Below, in pieces: positions 12,655-23,339 of a stretch of 64,000 bases of DNA. The stretch is taken from contig OZ038382.1 in NCBI GenBank assembly GCA_964036045.1, forward strand, positions 130,200,556 to 130,264,555, given 5' to 3'. This DNA comes from Eutreptiella sp. 'Long Island Sound 2002' (taxonomy: Eukaryota; Euglenozoa; Euglenophyceae; Eutreptiales; Eutreptiaceae). Under the pieces are notes generated by a model. That model did not search any database and was not told the origin of the DNA. It was given only the letters and a program-made list of their open reading frames with translations. Numbering within the stretch: the first letter of the stretch is position 1; each line of letters begins with the position of its first letter. Both the position numbers and the translations under genes were made by a program.

Positions 12655-12853
12655 TCAACGGTGCCCCCGTTCCATCATGTGCAGCGAGGGGAGAGGATCC
12701 AGCATCTTTGCAAGCTGCTCCTCAGATGCAGGTAACGGAGATTCTATGAAGAAGTAGTGCCCCAGTGCCTCAGATGCAGTAATGCGCCTGTCTGGGCACA
12801 TGGCCAACAGGTCCTGGAGCAAGCCAAATCCCCCTCGCTGAGTGACACACACT
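12655..12853 (-). CDS. CDK10/CDK11-type kinase, last coding exon
   Basis: Terminal exon on the minus strand; AG acceptor at 12855-12854, TGA at 12655-12657. It encodes VCVTQRGGFGLLQDLLAMC, then PDRRITASEALGHYFF and ESPLP, matching kinase subdomains X-XI of the CDK10/11 group (human CDK11: GFDLMNKFL, GRRISAEDGLKH, ETPLP). The Arg of DRRITA is the conserved subdomain XI Arg. The acceptor CCAG|A supplies the third base of the Arg codon left open (AG) by the exon at 13444-13587, so phase and protein alignment agree. A ~22-residue non-conserved tail follows SPLP. Confidence 0.88.
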
Positions 12854-13443
12854 CTGGAGCCATCAAAGCCTGTGCCACCTTGAGGGAACCTGCAGAGGTG
12901 GAGGATGGGTCACAGGCACTACACAGTGGACAAGGGATTAGGGATACGGCTATGAATGTCAGGGAAATCTCAGTCTCCCCTGGGGCCAAGCGGACACACA
13001 CGCAAACACACAAATGTATGCTCATTTGAGCATACACTTTTGGAATCCTGATTCAACACACGCCGACATTGATTTCGAGACCCCTGAGAACTGCCCCCTT
13101 TCAGACGTCCTACAGCTGCATGTGCGTTCTTACATATGGGCTCCTGCAGTGGCCTTTGACTCTACGCTCTCACAGAAGAACAAACATTTTTTTGGCTCTG
13201 GGCTCCAGTGCTAGCTTTTGTGTGCAGCTCTGGCGGATGTCTCTGGTGTTGCAAAATCAACAACTGTACAGCAGCACAAATACTGCCCAATGACCTGACC
13301 TTTGTTTGCACCTGCACTTGGCACCCAGGACGGGGTCGTGGGTACGGCACTGGGTACCTCCTTCGTACCACTGCCTGTTCACCCCTGTACTAATGCTTGA
13401 ACCCATTCATAGCTGGCTACTGCCTTCGTCCCCTGTCACAGAC

Positions 13444-13587
13444 CTTTTGCGGAGCTCCCCAGCTGGGTGCTGCACAATCTTCCACTTTTGATGGATCTCT
13501 AAAGACGACCAGCCTGGCCAAGTCTCATCTGTTGGAGTGCCTAATAACTGGCACATTAGCGTCAGCAGGTGAGGCTCCGAGGTGGGT
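13444..13587 (-). CDS. CDK10/CDK11-type kinase, penultimate exon
   Basis: Minus-strand exon; acceptor CTCTGCAG just upstream (AG at 13589-13588), donor AAAAG|GTCTGT (GT at 13443-13442). It encodes PTSEPHLLTLMCQLLGTP, then TDETWPGWSSLE and ELRKR, the segment after the PLF motif of CDK10/CDK11 (family pattern: E-I-x-Q-I, LGTPSExIWPG, NLRKR). The LGTPxxxxWPG signature is intact. The phase (enters with one base, leaves with two) fits both neighbouring exons. No frameshift or stop is present. Confidence 0.9.
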
Positions 13588-13694
13588 CTGCAGAGAAAGA
13601 GGACGAACAAAATTGGCAGCCCTTGTCACACCCAGTGCGATGCACATGCCTGGCTGATTGCTGTTATTTTGGCAACTACAGCGCAAAAACACAC

Positions 13695-13894
13695 CTGAAA
13701 AGTGGTTTATTGGACAACAGCTCGGCGAAGATGCAGCCGCATGACCAAATATCCACTGCTGGACCATACTCCATTGGTGTTGTTCCACGAATGAGGCCCT
13801 CAGGCGGGCGGTAGGGAAGGGTCAGGACCCAAGCCAGTGGCGTGATGGCTTGCAACGGATCCGTAAAATAGCGTGCCATTCCAAAATCACAAAC
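13695..13894 (-). CDS. CDK10/CDK11-type kinase, activation-segment exon
   Basis: Minus-strand exon starting in phase 0 right after CTGTAG (AG at 13896-13895); donor TTTCAG|GTGTGT with GT at 13694-13693. It encodes VCDFGMARYFTDPLQAITP, then TLPYRPPEGLI and AVDIWSCGCIFAELLSNKPL. The DFG metal-binding motif, the substrate-recognition segment and the DIWSxGCIFxELL helix of the CMGC kinases are present. Departures from the family: TLWYRAPE reads TLPYRPPE, and there is one extra residue in the TPxxVTL stretch. These could be lineage changes or early decay. The partner upstream exon is at 44063-44260, 30.2 kb away. Confidence 0.92.
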
Positions 13895-14099
13895 CTACAG
13901 GAAATGAGACATGTGAGAGGCCATGCACCCCGTGCCACAGCACCAGCAAGCGTGCCACATCCTGCCAACATTTGGAGACTTCACAAACACCCTTGCATGC
14001 CATCTGTCATGGTGGCCCACTACCTTAATCACAGCCATATGGCATTGAAAATGTAACCTGCGGATGAAAAAAAGTAACCCATGTACTTTTTTTTTATGC

Positions 14100-16396
14100 A
14101 ACCGACATATGGAAAATTTTTTTAGAAAATAACTTTTTTTAGGTGTAACCCGCGTGCACTGTTTTTTTTTCTAGGAAGGAGGACAACAAGAACAACCCAA
14201 CAGCCGCCATTGCTGCCGGAGGAGTCGAAGCATATAGCCCCCACAGACAGTTTGGGTACCTCCATCTTGGGTTAAACCCATCGCATGAAAATGGCGCAAA
14301 TAAATAAACAATGTTCGATCATCACCAAAGGGTGCATGCAGCTACAAGTAGTTGTAGAATTACCTCTTGTAGATAAGCTGAGACTTGGTGTCCCGACTTA
14401 GGATGGGCACTACGACTCGAGTTCCGTGCACAAGTGTCATAAACATTCTTTTTGAGCTGCTGGATCAGCTCGTCAATGAAGAGTTGGTCACGCTCTCACT
14501 GACCAATTGCACCTTTAGGATGGGCCTCTGAGGCCGTGAACCACTCTCTACGGATCTCTACCCGTTGAAGGTTATCTTCTGCATTCGCGGCATTGGGCCT
14601 ACCCGAGGAGAAGGGGTTTCATCCCGAGGCTCGGAGGCTTGAACATCTTCGAGTGGCTCAACAACAATATCCTCCACCTGTGAAGTAGAGGGGGGCTCTT
14701 TGAGCGCACAGGGGGTGACCCCAAGAGTGCCTCGAGGCTCAACAACAATATCCTCCACCTGTGAAGGTAAAGTAGAGGGGGGCTTTTCGCAGATGGCACC
14801 AATGGCAGGAGGGTGCTAAGATTGGTAACCACATGTCCAACCATCTTTTTGAAACCCCAAAGCCCCGGCATGGACAGTGACGGGTGGTGGCGGGTGGTGC
14901 GGCCTCACACTCGGACCCAAAATTGTCTTTCCTAAAACAGTGCCACACATACCCAAAACAGAGGGTATATGATAGGAGGTGGGCCAGTTCAAGGTTTGGA
15001 CCAAACCCCACTAGCAATTGATGTGCATAATGGGTGACCATAGCCAAAGCAACATGCAACAAGAGAAGGGCGTAGGAAGGGTTTGGGGGGGGGGGGGGAT
15101 TTAATAAGGAAAGGTCCGGGAGTCTGGTACACATTATAACTTCTTGGGGGTACCAAGCCATCACTAGAACGGTCACTTAGTACAGGTTTGGGGACCTATG
15201 GTGCAGCCCCTTTTCTGCAACAAAATCTCAAGAATATGCTCGGACCAAAAGTTGGTTTTTCCAGTTTTTCAACACTAGGGGCAGAACTGATGCATCCGTG
15301 GACCCTTGTTTTATTGTGGGCCAGAAGCACCCGAGAATTCGGACGGTAGCGAGATTTTACATAAGTCAATACAAACTAATCAATGGAACACGGGCCCAAC
15401 CATAGTAAATCGGCGTTTACACCGGAAGAACAATGGGAGATCCCTGGGACAAGCCTCCCGCCACAAGCAATACACTGCACACAACAAGCCACCACACAAG
15501 ACAGGCAACTCATAGACTTTGCAAAACCGAACTGTTTTACAGCGAGCAATAGAAAGTGTTCAACAAGAAGGGGAATACCCAGCCCCCCCCCCAAAATTGA
15601 TGAACTTGTTGGACTAGAAACACATGTACACGTCCCAAATGAAGACTCCCTAACACTTTGTGTGTAGACAAAGGGTGCACAAGGTGCAGCGGGTGTTTCA
15701 CAAGATGTAGGTACCACTAGTACACCCATAGTGGTAGCCAAAAAAAGGAAATAGTTTTGCTGCCAACGGTACAAAAATGCACAATAAGAGCAAAGTGCAT
15801 GACCAACTAGTGGTTGTCTTTTTTTTGCGAGCAATAGAGGGTTACGCATAGGTGTACAAGTGCATAATAACGTACCGTCACTAGAAATTGCCAGCATTTT
15901 AGTGTCAGCAGTAGAAGCAGTAGAAAATGAAGACCCGAACATGCACATCTATTGTGTGTCTCGGGGTTTGGCCGCCTACAACATACAGAAACAAACACAT
16001 GAGAAAGGTTTCAATGCTAGTAGTCTAGGGACCACGGGAGTGGGACCAAGAGCAGCAAACTACTTCTTCTTAGGCTTATTGCCACCCTTCCAAAAAAAGG
16101 CTCGCATGTCCAGGGCAGACAGGATGACAGAGGCAGCAAGGAAAGCAACATCAATGCCTGATCATGTGGCCGGACCTATTGGACCAACTGAGTCAGTGTT
16201 GGCAACGGGCCTAGGTGGCTTCAAACACCCCGGGTCTTGTGAGGAGTGTCAGTGCTGGCGGCAGTGGCAGCCAAGGTAGCAGCAGCAGACTGAGAGCTGC
16301 TACTAGCAGCCTTGGCTAATTGAAAAGCCTTGGACTGCGATGCACATGGCTTTGCAAAAGCACTGGCAACAGGGGCAAGCTGTGCAGCCACCTTAG
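14100..16396. other. Unassigned region, intronic if the kinase is one gene
   Basis: No assignable gene. It holds two copies of a ~90-bp direct repeat (GCTCAACAACAATATCCTCC at about 14656 and 14736), within a minus frame at 14558-14758 reading VEDIVVEP twice; this could be a linker of a decayed polyprotein. There is a poly-G at 15090-15104 and a poly-C at about 15583. Minus ORF 15376-15948 (190 codons, Cys/Ser-rich) and plus ORF 15860-16279 have no recognised domain. Minus frame 16221-16535 contains an Ala/Ser-rich helix-like stretch. Confidence 0.45.
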
Positions 16397-16965
16397 CCGG
16401 GTGGGGGAAAATTGGCTTGCGCCCACGGGGGGTCACGGATGTCCATTTCCCAACCCCCCCCCCCCCTTCTGGCCCGCCGTGACGGGGCAATGACAACCGG
16501 TATACATAGCCCCCCAGTCCCCCCCCTACCCCCAACGGTGGTGGTATTTATGTCCGGTCTATTCCGGTTGCATCCCATAGCACGGGGGGGGGGGGGGGAT
16601 GCAATGCCCCACCATGGCCTCCCGTTGGCAAATTAGTTTGATGCAGATGTCAAGGAAGACACATCAGAGGACATAAAGACATAAAAAAGACCAAAAAAGC
16701 GAAGGGAAAAAATTATTACATGCAGCTGGGTTTGAACCCAGGACCTCTGGAAATGGAGTTTAGGCCTACTACCAACTAAGCTAAGTCAGGATCTGCCTAC
16801 ATTGAAAAATCACAGAGTGGATAGCATAGTAAAAAAAAAAGGCTGACAATGAGGACCATACATAGGTCCTGTCACAAGTGTCCATTTCCCAACCCCCCCC
16901 CCCCTCCTTCAGGCGACAGCCGTGACCCCCCCCGGGCGCAAGCCAATTTTCCCCATCCCCCGGGG
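16397..16965. mobile_element. Small non-autonomous element with ~35-bp terminal inverted repeats
   Basis: GGGGAAAATTGGCTTGCG with the following CCC-CGGGGGGTCAC at 16404-16436 is found in reverse complement at 16922-16954. The inner flanks TGTCCATTTCCCAACCCCC occur in direct orientation at about 16439 and 16878. Length is about 570 bp with no coding capacity, MITE-like. Inside are two poly-C/G tracts and a tRNA-like module (16719-16792). I could not find a target duplication. Confidence 0.65.
16719..16792 (-). tRNA. tRNA-like pseudogene / SINE head
   Basis: On the minus strand there is a box-A-like TAGCTTAGTTGGTAG and a box-B GGTTCAAACCC that sits in a perfect 5-bp T-arm (CTGGG-TTCAAAC-CCAG). 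A T6 run follows (16712-16707), a possible Pol III stop. Length (73-74 nt) and spacing suit a tRNA. However, the acceptor stem does not pair and the anticodon stem is poor, so it is not a working tRNA. A tRNA-derived SINE promoter or a decayed tRNA fits best. Confidence 0.5.
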
Positions 16966-17596
16966 TCTCCTTAGAGCGGGAACAGGGAATGGATTGTCCA
17001 ACGGCTGCTGTAACTGCAAGCTAGCACTAGTCCTAGCGACTTGATGCCTTCAACTTTTTGGCAGCACTAGCTGACTGCATGGCTTTGTGCTTACTCTTCT
17101 GTTAAACCACTCGGTAGAGCTTTCACGGCACTAAGGGCCACTGGACTCCCGTTCACAAAAAGAGAAAATTTACCCTCAAAATTAGGAGGCAATGCATTAT
17201 GCAAAGGAGTTGTCTCCTTCCCCACAGGTATGTGTACAAAATTTGATGTCTCATGTCTGATGTGGCATGTTGGGTCCATGACGTAGCCAGCAAGACATTT
17301 GAGGAAATGTCTCAAATCCCCGCCCAAAAAAAAAGGAAAAAACGGGGAGGGGGGGGTCTTCGAAATGTGAAGTCATGGGGGTTTGCCTAAGATTGGCCAC
17401 ATCAAAAGGGGGGGGGGTACCCCTTTTGCACGCAACTGAATTTTTCCAAAGCGCGCCACGGGGGGTCACCTTGCATGTGCACAAGGGGCTTGTGCAGAAA
17501 ACGACAGCCGGGGGGGCTTTACATAAACCCCACCTTTTTTCGTTGGCGGAATTTTTATGCAAAAGTAATGTTTTCATATGACCAACCCCCCCCCCC
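16966..17596. other. Unassigned, G-rich
   Basis: Nothing assignable. Several poly-G tracts (17346, 17407) and short ORFs only. Confidence 0.5.
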
Positions 17597-17885
17597 TTTT
17601 TTGGGTAAAGGGTTTGCTTAGTCCACCTTATAGTACCCCTCCTGTTGGACAAATGTTGCCCCTTGCAATGAGGATACAATGACCGAACCCCGCCCTTTTT
17701 GGGGTGAAGGGTTTGCTTAGTCCACCTTACAGTACCCCTCCTGTTGGACAAACGTTGCCCCTTGCGATGAGGATACATGTGACCGAACCCCCCCCTTTTT
17801 TGGGTGAGGGGTTTGCATAGTCCACCTTACAGTACCCCTCCTGTTGGACAAATGTTGCCCCTTGCGATGAGGATATGGACTTGTG
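17597..17885. repeat. ~97-bp tandem repeat, three copies
   Basis: TTTGGGTGAAGGGTTTGC, then AGTCCACCTTACAGTACCCC, CCTGTTGGACAAATG and TTGCCCCTTGCGATGAGGAT repeat at about 17603, 17698 and 17797. Copies are over 90% alike. No ORF of interest. Confidence 0.92.
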
Positions 17886-17977
17886 TAGCCAATGTGACAC
17901 TTGTGGGCTAATTCTGATCAGGGCGGTCCTCAAGGAACCAGATTATTTCATTTTAAGGACCACCTTGTCAGCTTGTG

Positions 17978-18180
17978 GGCGAACGAAGGGGTGATGTAGC
18001 CATTTCTGATTTTGTCCCCTTTGATGGGGACCCCCGAGGTAGGGGTGATGTCGCCACTTCTGATTTTGTCCCCTTTGTTGGGGACCCCCGAGAACGCAAG
18101 GGTCATGTAACAATTCCGCCCACTCGTGGCCCCCGAGAAGGCAGGGGTCCTTTGTTGGCCACCCCCCCGAGACAGTAGGG
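17978..18180. repeat. ~52-bp tandem repeat, three to four degenerate copies
   Basis: GGTGATGTAGCCATTTCTGA and TTTTGTCCCCTTTGATGGGG followed by ACCCCCGAG recur at about 17990 and 18044, then as shorter variants (GGGACCCCCGAGAACGCAAG) up to 18180. Confidence 0.85.
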
Positions 18181-18346
18181 GTTAGGGAGTGGAGAATGGC
18201 ATTCTGTGGGATGGGGAGTCAGGCACAGTCTATTGCACAAGACACGGCCTCAAAAATCATGCATTATGTTTTCCTCAACCCTACTTCTCACAATGGAGTG
18301 TTGGGTCTAATGGCGCAGCAACATGCCTCAGAAATTTTGCCCATCC

Positions 18347-18688
18347 GGTTTGGGTAACGCTACGTGTAATGGGATCATCTACAAGCACGACGCCACCTGC
18401 GGTGGCAGCTTCATGGACATCAACGGCACGAAAGCTTTAAGCAACAGAACGGAAGCCGAGTAGCGAATCCAAAAGGCAGCGGAAGTAGACAATTACTTGA
18501 GATGCACAGGCAAGTGCATAAGACGTTGCGCTATGACGGGGGGCTTGGGGCAAACGCTGTGCAAGCAATGCCTTGAGGAAATGGGGATTGAAGTGAAAGT
18601 GTTGCAGCATTGGGCACCCTGTGAGGCACCCTCCTCGGTGTTGGCTGCGCCGAAGAGAACTTGTCCATGCACCCCCCCCCCCCAGTAG
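18347..18688 (+). CDS. Cys-rich ORF with one in-frame TAG
   Basis: A plus frame reads ATCNGIIYKHDATCGGSFMD up to TEAE, meets TAG at 18461-18463, then continues RIQKAAEVDNYL, CTGKCIRRCAMTGG and LCKQCLEEMG to TAG at 18686. Paired cysteines (CxxxCxxxC and CxxC) suggest a small zinc-binding module. No family is recognised. It may be an exon or a relic of a transposon gene; the internal TAG argues for decay unless it is read through. 18689-20149 holds only short ORFs, poly-C tracts at 18670 and 18881, and an AAAATGTGGAAAATG-type low-complexity run at 19030-19100. Confidence 0.3.
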
Positions 18689-18689
18689 G

Positions 18690-18755
18690 GGGTGTGGGCG
18701 GCTACAACCACCAAGACATTGGTGAGGAGGTAGAGTCAAGGCCTCCGTTGTTGTA
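18690..18755. repeat. Dispersed repeat shared with 23219-23282
   Basis: GTGTGGGCGGCTACAACCAC then GAGGAGGTAGAGT and GCCTCCGTTG occur here and, diverged, at 23219-23282 in the same orientation (GTGTGGCCGCCCACAACCAC...). About 80% identity by eye. Confidence 0.7.
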
Positions 18756-20149
18756 TGCTAACCCCTTAGGCCACCGCGTCCCTGCCACACTTGATATGTG
18801 AAACAGCAGCATCGACTCAGCACGCAAAGGTCCGTCACTTTTGAAGCAAAACACGACCAATTTTCCTTGTGTGTGCCCAACGCCCCCCCCCCCCCCCCCG
18901 GAAAAAAAGGGACAAGGGCAATTTAGGAAATGGCAAGATGGGTGAAAAGGGGGAGGGACCAACAAAACCTTGGCGCGCGGGGGGGGGAGGGTCAACAATA
19001 GGGAAACGGGAACACGGGTCAACGGGAAAACGTGGAAAATGGAAAAATGTGGAAGAGGGCAAAATGTGGAAAATGAGAAAATCTAAAAAAATGTAAAAAT
19101 GTGGCACCATTGCATACATTGACTCTTGGGGACAAAGGGGCTAGGACCATACAGGCATCGGTATACACAGCAGGCACAAACACATGAAGATTACTCCATC
19201 TCATTCATCGACGAGTACATCCATGTCATCAACGGGTGCTTGGGACCTCAGTTGTGAGCTACTTGGTGGTGCGGCAGAACAGGTGACACATTGATTCTCA
19301 GGAACAAAGGCATCCTAGTTGGCCATCAAGGGCGGTGCATGTTGCAATGCGATGTCCCTATCTTGTCGACAGGTGCCGCCACTTGCTAGCTTGACACCAG
19401 GTACAACCAAGCAATGGGAAATGGTAACCTTCAACTAGTCACGTAGCCTACCAGACTTTGCTTCAAGCGCCACCTTTGCGTGCATTCTGGCAACACCATG
19501 CTTCAGGTCGGGCTTCCGTGACACCTTACAAAAATCCAGAAATGAATAGCCCCGAAGGGGTATGTGCCATTGAAGTAGCAAGTCGCGTAGGGACAACACT
19601 ATCGCGGACAATCCCAACCCCTTGGCGGCCGACGTTTGGAGGAGGTCTAGACAAGCCTCCAGTTACCAGGCTTGGTGCCGGAGGTGACAACGCATCTGCT
19701 AGATCTAGCAGATATTTCTTCTAGGCCATGTTTTTGTTGTGCTCATGGGATTAGGGTGGGAAATAGACATTCCATTGGTGTCCCACGTCTCGTAGGTCAA
19801 TGCTAATTGCTGAAGTGCCTGCCTAATTTCCCCTTGGAGCACTACTACAAGCATTAGAAAACTGTGCCGATCTTCTGCTCTCACACTCCACGTACTTGCA
19901 TGTTGCAGGGCACACATCTCGGTTGTGGGGCGGGAAATCTTCGACCTGAAGGCGGCTCCCGTGGCGCAAAGGGGTGGTAGTTTCAATGAGGGCAACCTGC
20001 CGAAGGCCTATATTCACATACCACATGTCACGGTGGTGCTAATCATTTGGGTACACAAAAATAAGGAAAATTACCTGCAAGATTTTCAATATTGCCCGCG
20101 AAAACAGAGTGCCGTTTTCCTTGGAGATTTCCCAGGGTGTGTTAATGTC

Positions 20150-20312
20150 GTAAGTGTTACCAAAGCCTACACACACTGCGGGTAAAATTACGGGCATTTA
20201 TGACGGGTGGTTTGGAAGGCACCACCTACATGAATTGCGGGTAAATTGCAGGCACTTATGACTTATGACGGGTTGTCTTGAAGGCAACACCTACACGAAT
20301 TGCAGGTAAAGA
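20150..20312. repeat. ~65-bp tandem repeat, about 2.5 copies
   Basis: GCGGGTAAAATTACGGGCAT, TTATGACGGGTGGTTTGGAA, GGCACCACCTACATGAATTG recurs from about 20178 to 20312 with small changes. Confidence 0.8.
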
Positions 20313-20370
20313 GAGAAACCAAGTGAGACAAAACCACCTTGTAAAGATAAATCAAAAAAGATGGAAAAAA

Positions 20371-20450
20371 GTGTCGGGCACCTCCGAATAGTTGGGTATG
20401 CGGCCCACGTTTTATCTTACAGTTTGCACCACCCCTGACTATCATTACGG
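20371..20450. repeat. Fragment of the 10.7-kb transposon's head region
   Basis: GTGTCGGGCACCTCCGAATA then GTTGGGTATGCGGCCCACG matches 24713-24748 and 40758-40795 in the same orientation, followed by weaker similarity. No TIR accompanies it, so it is a fragment or a shared module. The following plus frame at 20463-20658 (ending GTAAAA) could be an exon but has no recognised domain. 20660-21440 holds only unassigned short ORFs and a ~40-bp direct repeat (ACAAGA-AAAGCAACAAGA at 21177 and 21407). Confidence 0.7.
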
Positions 20451-21599
20451 TATCATCAGCTTGTGTATGTGTGGCCAGGGGTACCACACGCCGCAAGGGA
20501 AGGAGGGTCCTTACGGCGGCCCTACCTCCACACGGTACACAACAAACGCAAATATGCTGTTGTTGCCAATCAGTCTTTCAATTGGAACTCCTCCATTTCC
20601 GACAGCATGTACACCGCCGGAGACATATCGGACCAACCTGCCTCATCCAAATTAATACAGGTAAAATTACAAGCCTTTTGGTTGGGGGGGGGGGGGGGTC
20701 ACCAAAACTACAGGTGCGGGTCCTTGTCCGGGACCACGCATATTTCCGGGTTTCTTGTGCGTGCCGATGCAGGTGGGGTCTACAAATTATTTCCAAACCT
20801 ACGGAGGCAAGAATACGCGTTATAAAATTTATGTAGGACGAGGACTGCGGTGACATGTGCGGGCTGTGGTTACGAGGCCAGACACGCAAGCGGCAATTTT
20901 GAGGATGGCAGGAGGCCTGCAGCGTGCCTAACAGATGCATAAAGAAACCACCTTCAGCGAGATTGTAGCAGCAGTTGTGGATTCGTGCCAGCACAAAGGT
21001 GGCGGGAAGAAGAAGCAGCCAATGACGTTGCTTGGGGACGAAGAGTTGCCATAAAGGTTAATAACTATGCCGGTTGGTACTCCCGGGCATGCACATTGGT
21101 TTTGAGTTTTCCGCACAAAATTGTCTACAAGGGTGTCCTTGCAGTGCGCGCTACTTTTGGACCACGTGTCACGTACAAGACAAAGCAACAAGACCATGGC
21201 ATATTGTCAATATCTCGTGCGTCTCTCATTAAACCATACAAGCACTGCAATACATGGTGCGTGGGCGGGACCATTTGCATACCCCCTAGGCTAGGCGTGT
21301 GGGGCTTGCAAAGCAACAGTTAAAATGAGATTGAAAGCAATAACAATAATACAAGAACAAAACAATAAAACCCATGTTTCCTTATGGTAAACAAGAGTTG
21401 CACATACAAGATAAAGCAACAAGATGATGGCATGTTGTCATTACCCCGTGGTCTCTATGCTTGTTTGTGGGCCCAACGCCCCCCCCCCTCCCGGCCGCCC
21501 GCAGTGTCGCAGTTTCCACGTTGCAAAAAGCTCGGCATGACCTTTAGGGAAACCCAAAATCCAGACCGGGGTGGGCAAGCCATCATATAATACGAATTG

Positions 21600-22006
21600 A
21601 GAGCTATTAATTGATTCTGTGCAGAAGCCTTTGCCTTGTGGAAGTCGCTTGAACAATTGGAGTCTATCCTATCTAAGCAATCTGCGGGGTTGAGGTCCCC
21701 TGGAGGCCAAGCGAGACACACGGTCACTTGCAAGTGGCGCTTGAGATGCCTATTGTGCCAATGTTGGCCCCACTTTGCCTTGAAAGATGAAACCTGCTCT
21801 AAAACAGACATATTATCACCCACAAGGCAAAATACGGGCCAACTCACCTGCTCACAAAAACACACACCACGAACCAGTGCCTCCAATTCCGCTTCTTGGT
21901 GGGTGCACATCTAGGAGCTATAATGAAAGACCTTGCCAACCAAAGACTTTCCCCAAAGGCCGATGTTAAATCTATCCCTATCAAAGGCTGCATCCACGCA
22001 AATGGT
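21600..22006 (-). pseudogene. RNase H domain of a decayed retroelement
   Basis: Minus frame TICVDAAFDRDRFNIGLWG to FHYSS, then TAG (21913-21911), then CTHQEAELEALVRGV, FCLVGDNMSVLEQV and WPPGDLNPADCLDR. The order VDAA / HQEAELEAL / VGDN / PPGDLNPAD is the D-E-D layout and closing PGxxNPAD of the RNase H of DIRS- and LTR-type retroelements. The stop between strand 3 and helix 1 marks it as broken. It lies downstream of an RT-thumb fragment on the same strand (22193-22672). Confidence 0.75.
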
Positions 22007-22192
22007 GCCCCTCTTCGCAAGATGAAAGGGGAGAAGAGTACAAGGCCTCCAGCCCTCGAAAGCCAAAAGCAAACAATGGATGAGGATGCGGAGGAGGGTG
22101 ACGAGGCAGCTTCAAATCCAATTTTGGCCCAATTGGCAAAAATTCCACCAACCCGCAAGACAAGGTATGCAACCCACTGAGGGGCAAATTGC

Positions 22193-22672
22193 CTAGGTGA
22201 ACCGGCCTAAAATACCCCACGCTTGTTTTCTCGTTATGGGGAGAAATGCAAACCTAAGCCAAAGACCCACAAGTGTTGCCCGGCTGGATGCCAAAGAACG
22301 GACCCCTAGATTCCATGCAGAAAAGGACAATTTCTTGCCCAACCACAGGATGTCCGCGGTCGTTTCCAATACACTTTTAACACTTATAATGGCCCCTGCT
22401 GCCCACGGAGCGCTGTACAGAGAACTCGCCGTGCCGTTGACGCGCACGCTCCCGTGTCCTATGACTTGAAAACTATCAAGATTGTGGAGGACCAAAACAT
22501 CACAATAGCCCAGGGAGGCCAGGATGTAGCCGCGGATGGTTTGGTGCAAGCTGGGAGCCTCGCTCGTTCGGTGAACTTGGAACTGCATCCTTCGGACAAT
22601 GTATAACCGCCAACCCTTGAGGCGGATAATCCCCCGCTCGCCTTGAGTCCATCCGCGGGGGCACTTCCGCAC
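22193..22672 (-). pseudogene. RT thumb/connection fragment of the same retroelement
   Basis: Minus ORF of 159 codons. Its middle (VIGHGSVRVNG, then SVKSVLETTADILWLGKKL) and end (LWLRFAFLPITRKQAWGILG) match the region after the YLDD box in retroelement RTs: a KSxLxPxxxxxWLGK turn followed by Trp/Leu-rich LLGxLxW. The same KSML...WLGKDVD pattern is seen in the fragment at 50126-50300, so two members of one family are in the window. No YLDD box is preserved here. Confidence 0.55.
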
Positions 22673-22711
22673 TCGTGCGTGCTAGTGTTGCGGCCGGGTG
22701 GTTGACATCAA

Positions 22712-23210
22712 CTACACTGGGCCGGTACAGCTCTCTCCTTGGCTTGGCGGGTGCCTCTGAATCAGGTCTCCAATGCGATGTGCTCGCTGGTGTTTCCTTG
22801 GCACCCGGGCTGTTGATCCAACCGCTGCGATTTGCGGCCGTCGGCCTTTGGGCTGACCTGGAGGAGCCTCCGGAACGATGATTGGTTCGCCCCTGGAAAT
22901 TCCTATGCGCCGAGGTTCCTCCGCTCCTCCGTCGGATTTGTCATGGACACATTTGGTTGTAGTAGGCTCTTGCGACCTTTGGGAAGCCAGCTCTGGCCGC
23001 GGGACTTTGGGTGTGTCTCCAAAGAGGTCTCCGAGAGACTTGGGCCACAGTAACGCCAAGTAGGGGTGTTTCCATGTGACACCACAATCGGTAGGCCATG
23101 GGAGTCGCACAGACTCCACAAGCTCCCATTCATCCGGAGGGGTGGCATAATACGGGGGCACTTTAATTGATGCTTTCCTAGCGACCCCACCAACAAAGAT
23201 ATCGGCCCTC
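22712..23210 (-). CDS. Unassigned ORF upstream of the RT fragment
   Basis: A minus frame of about 165 codons (VARKASIKVPPYYATPPDEW, then WKHPYLALLWPKSLGDLFGD) with ordinary amino-acid composition, ending at 22712. It is co-oriented with the RT and RNase H fragments and could be the 5' part of that retroelement. I recognise no domain. Confidence 0.35.
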
Positions 23211-23339
23211 GCCAAGCAAGGGGTGTGGCCGCCCACAACCACCATTGCAATGATAAGGAGGTAGAGTGGATGCCTCCGTTGGAGTAACAAATAAAAGAAG
23301 GGGAAAGAAGAGATGGGAGCATGAGGTGCAACAATTGAG

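Noticed and set aside
16719-16792. A functional tRNA gene
   Set aside because: The acceptor stem does not pair and the anticodon stem is poor; only the internal promoter boxes and T-arm are good.
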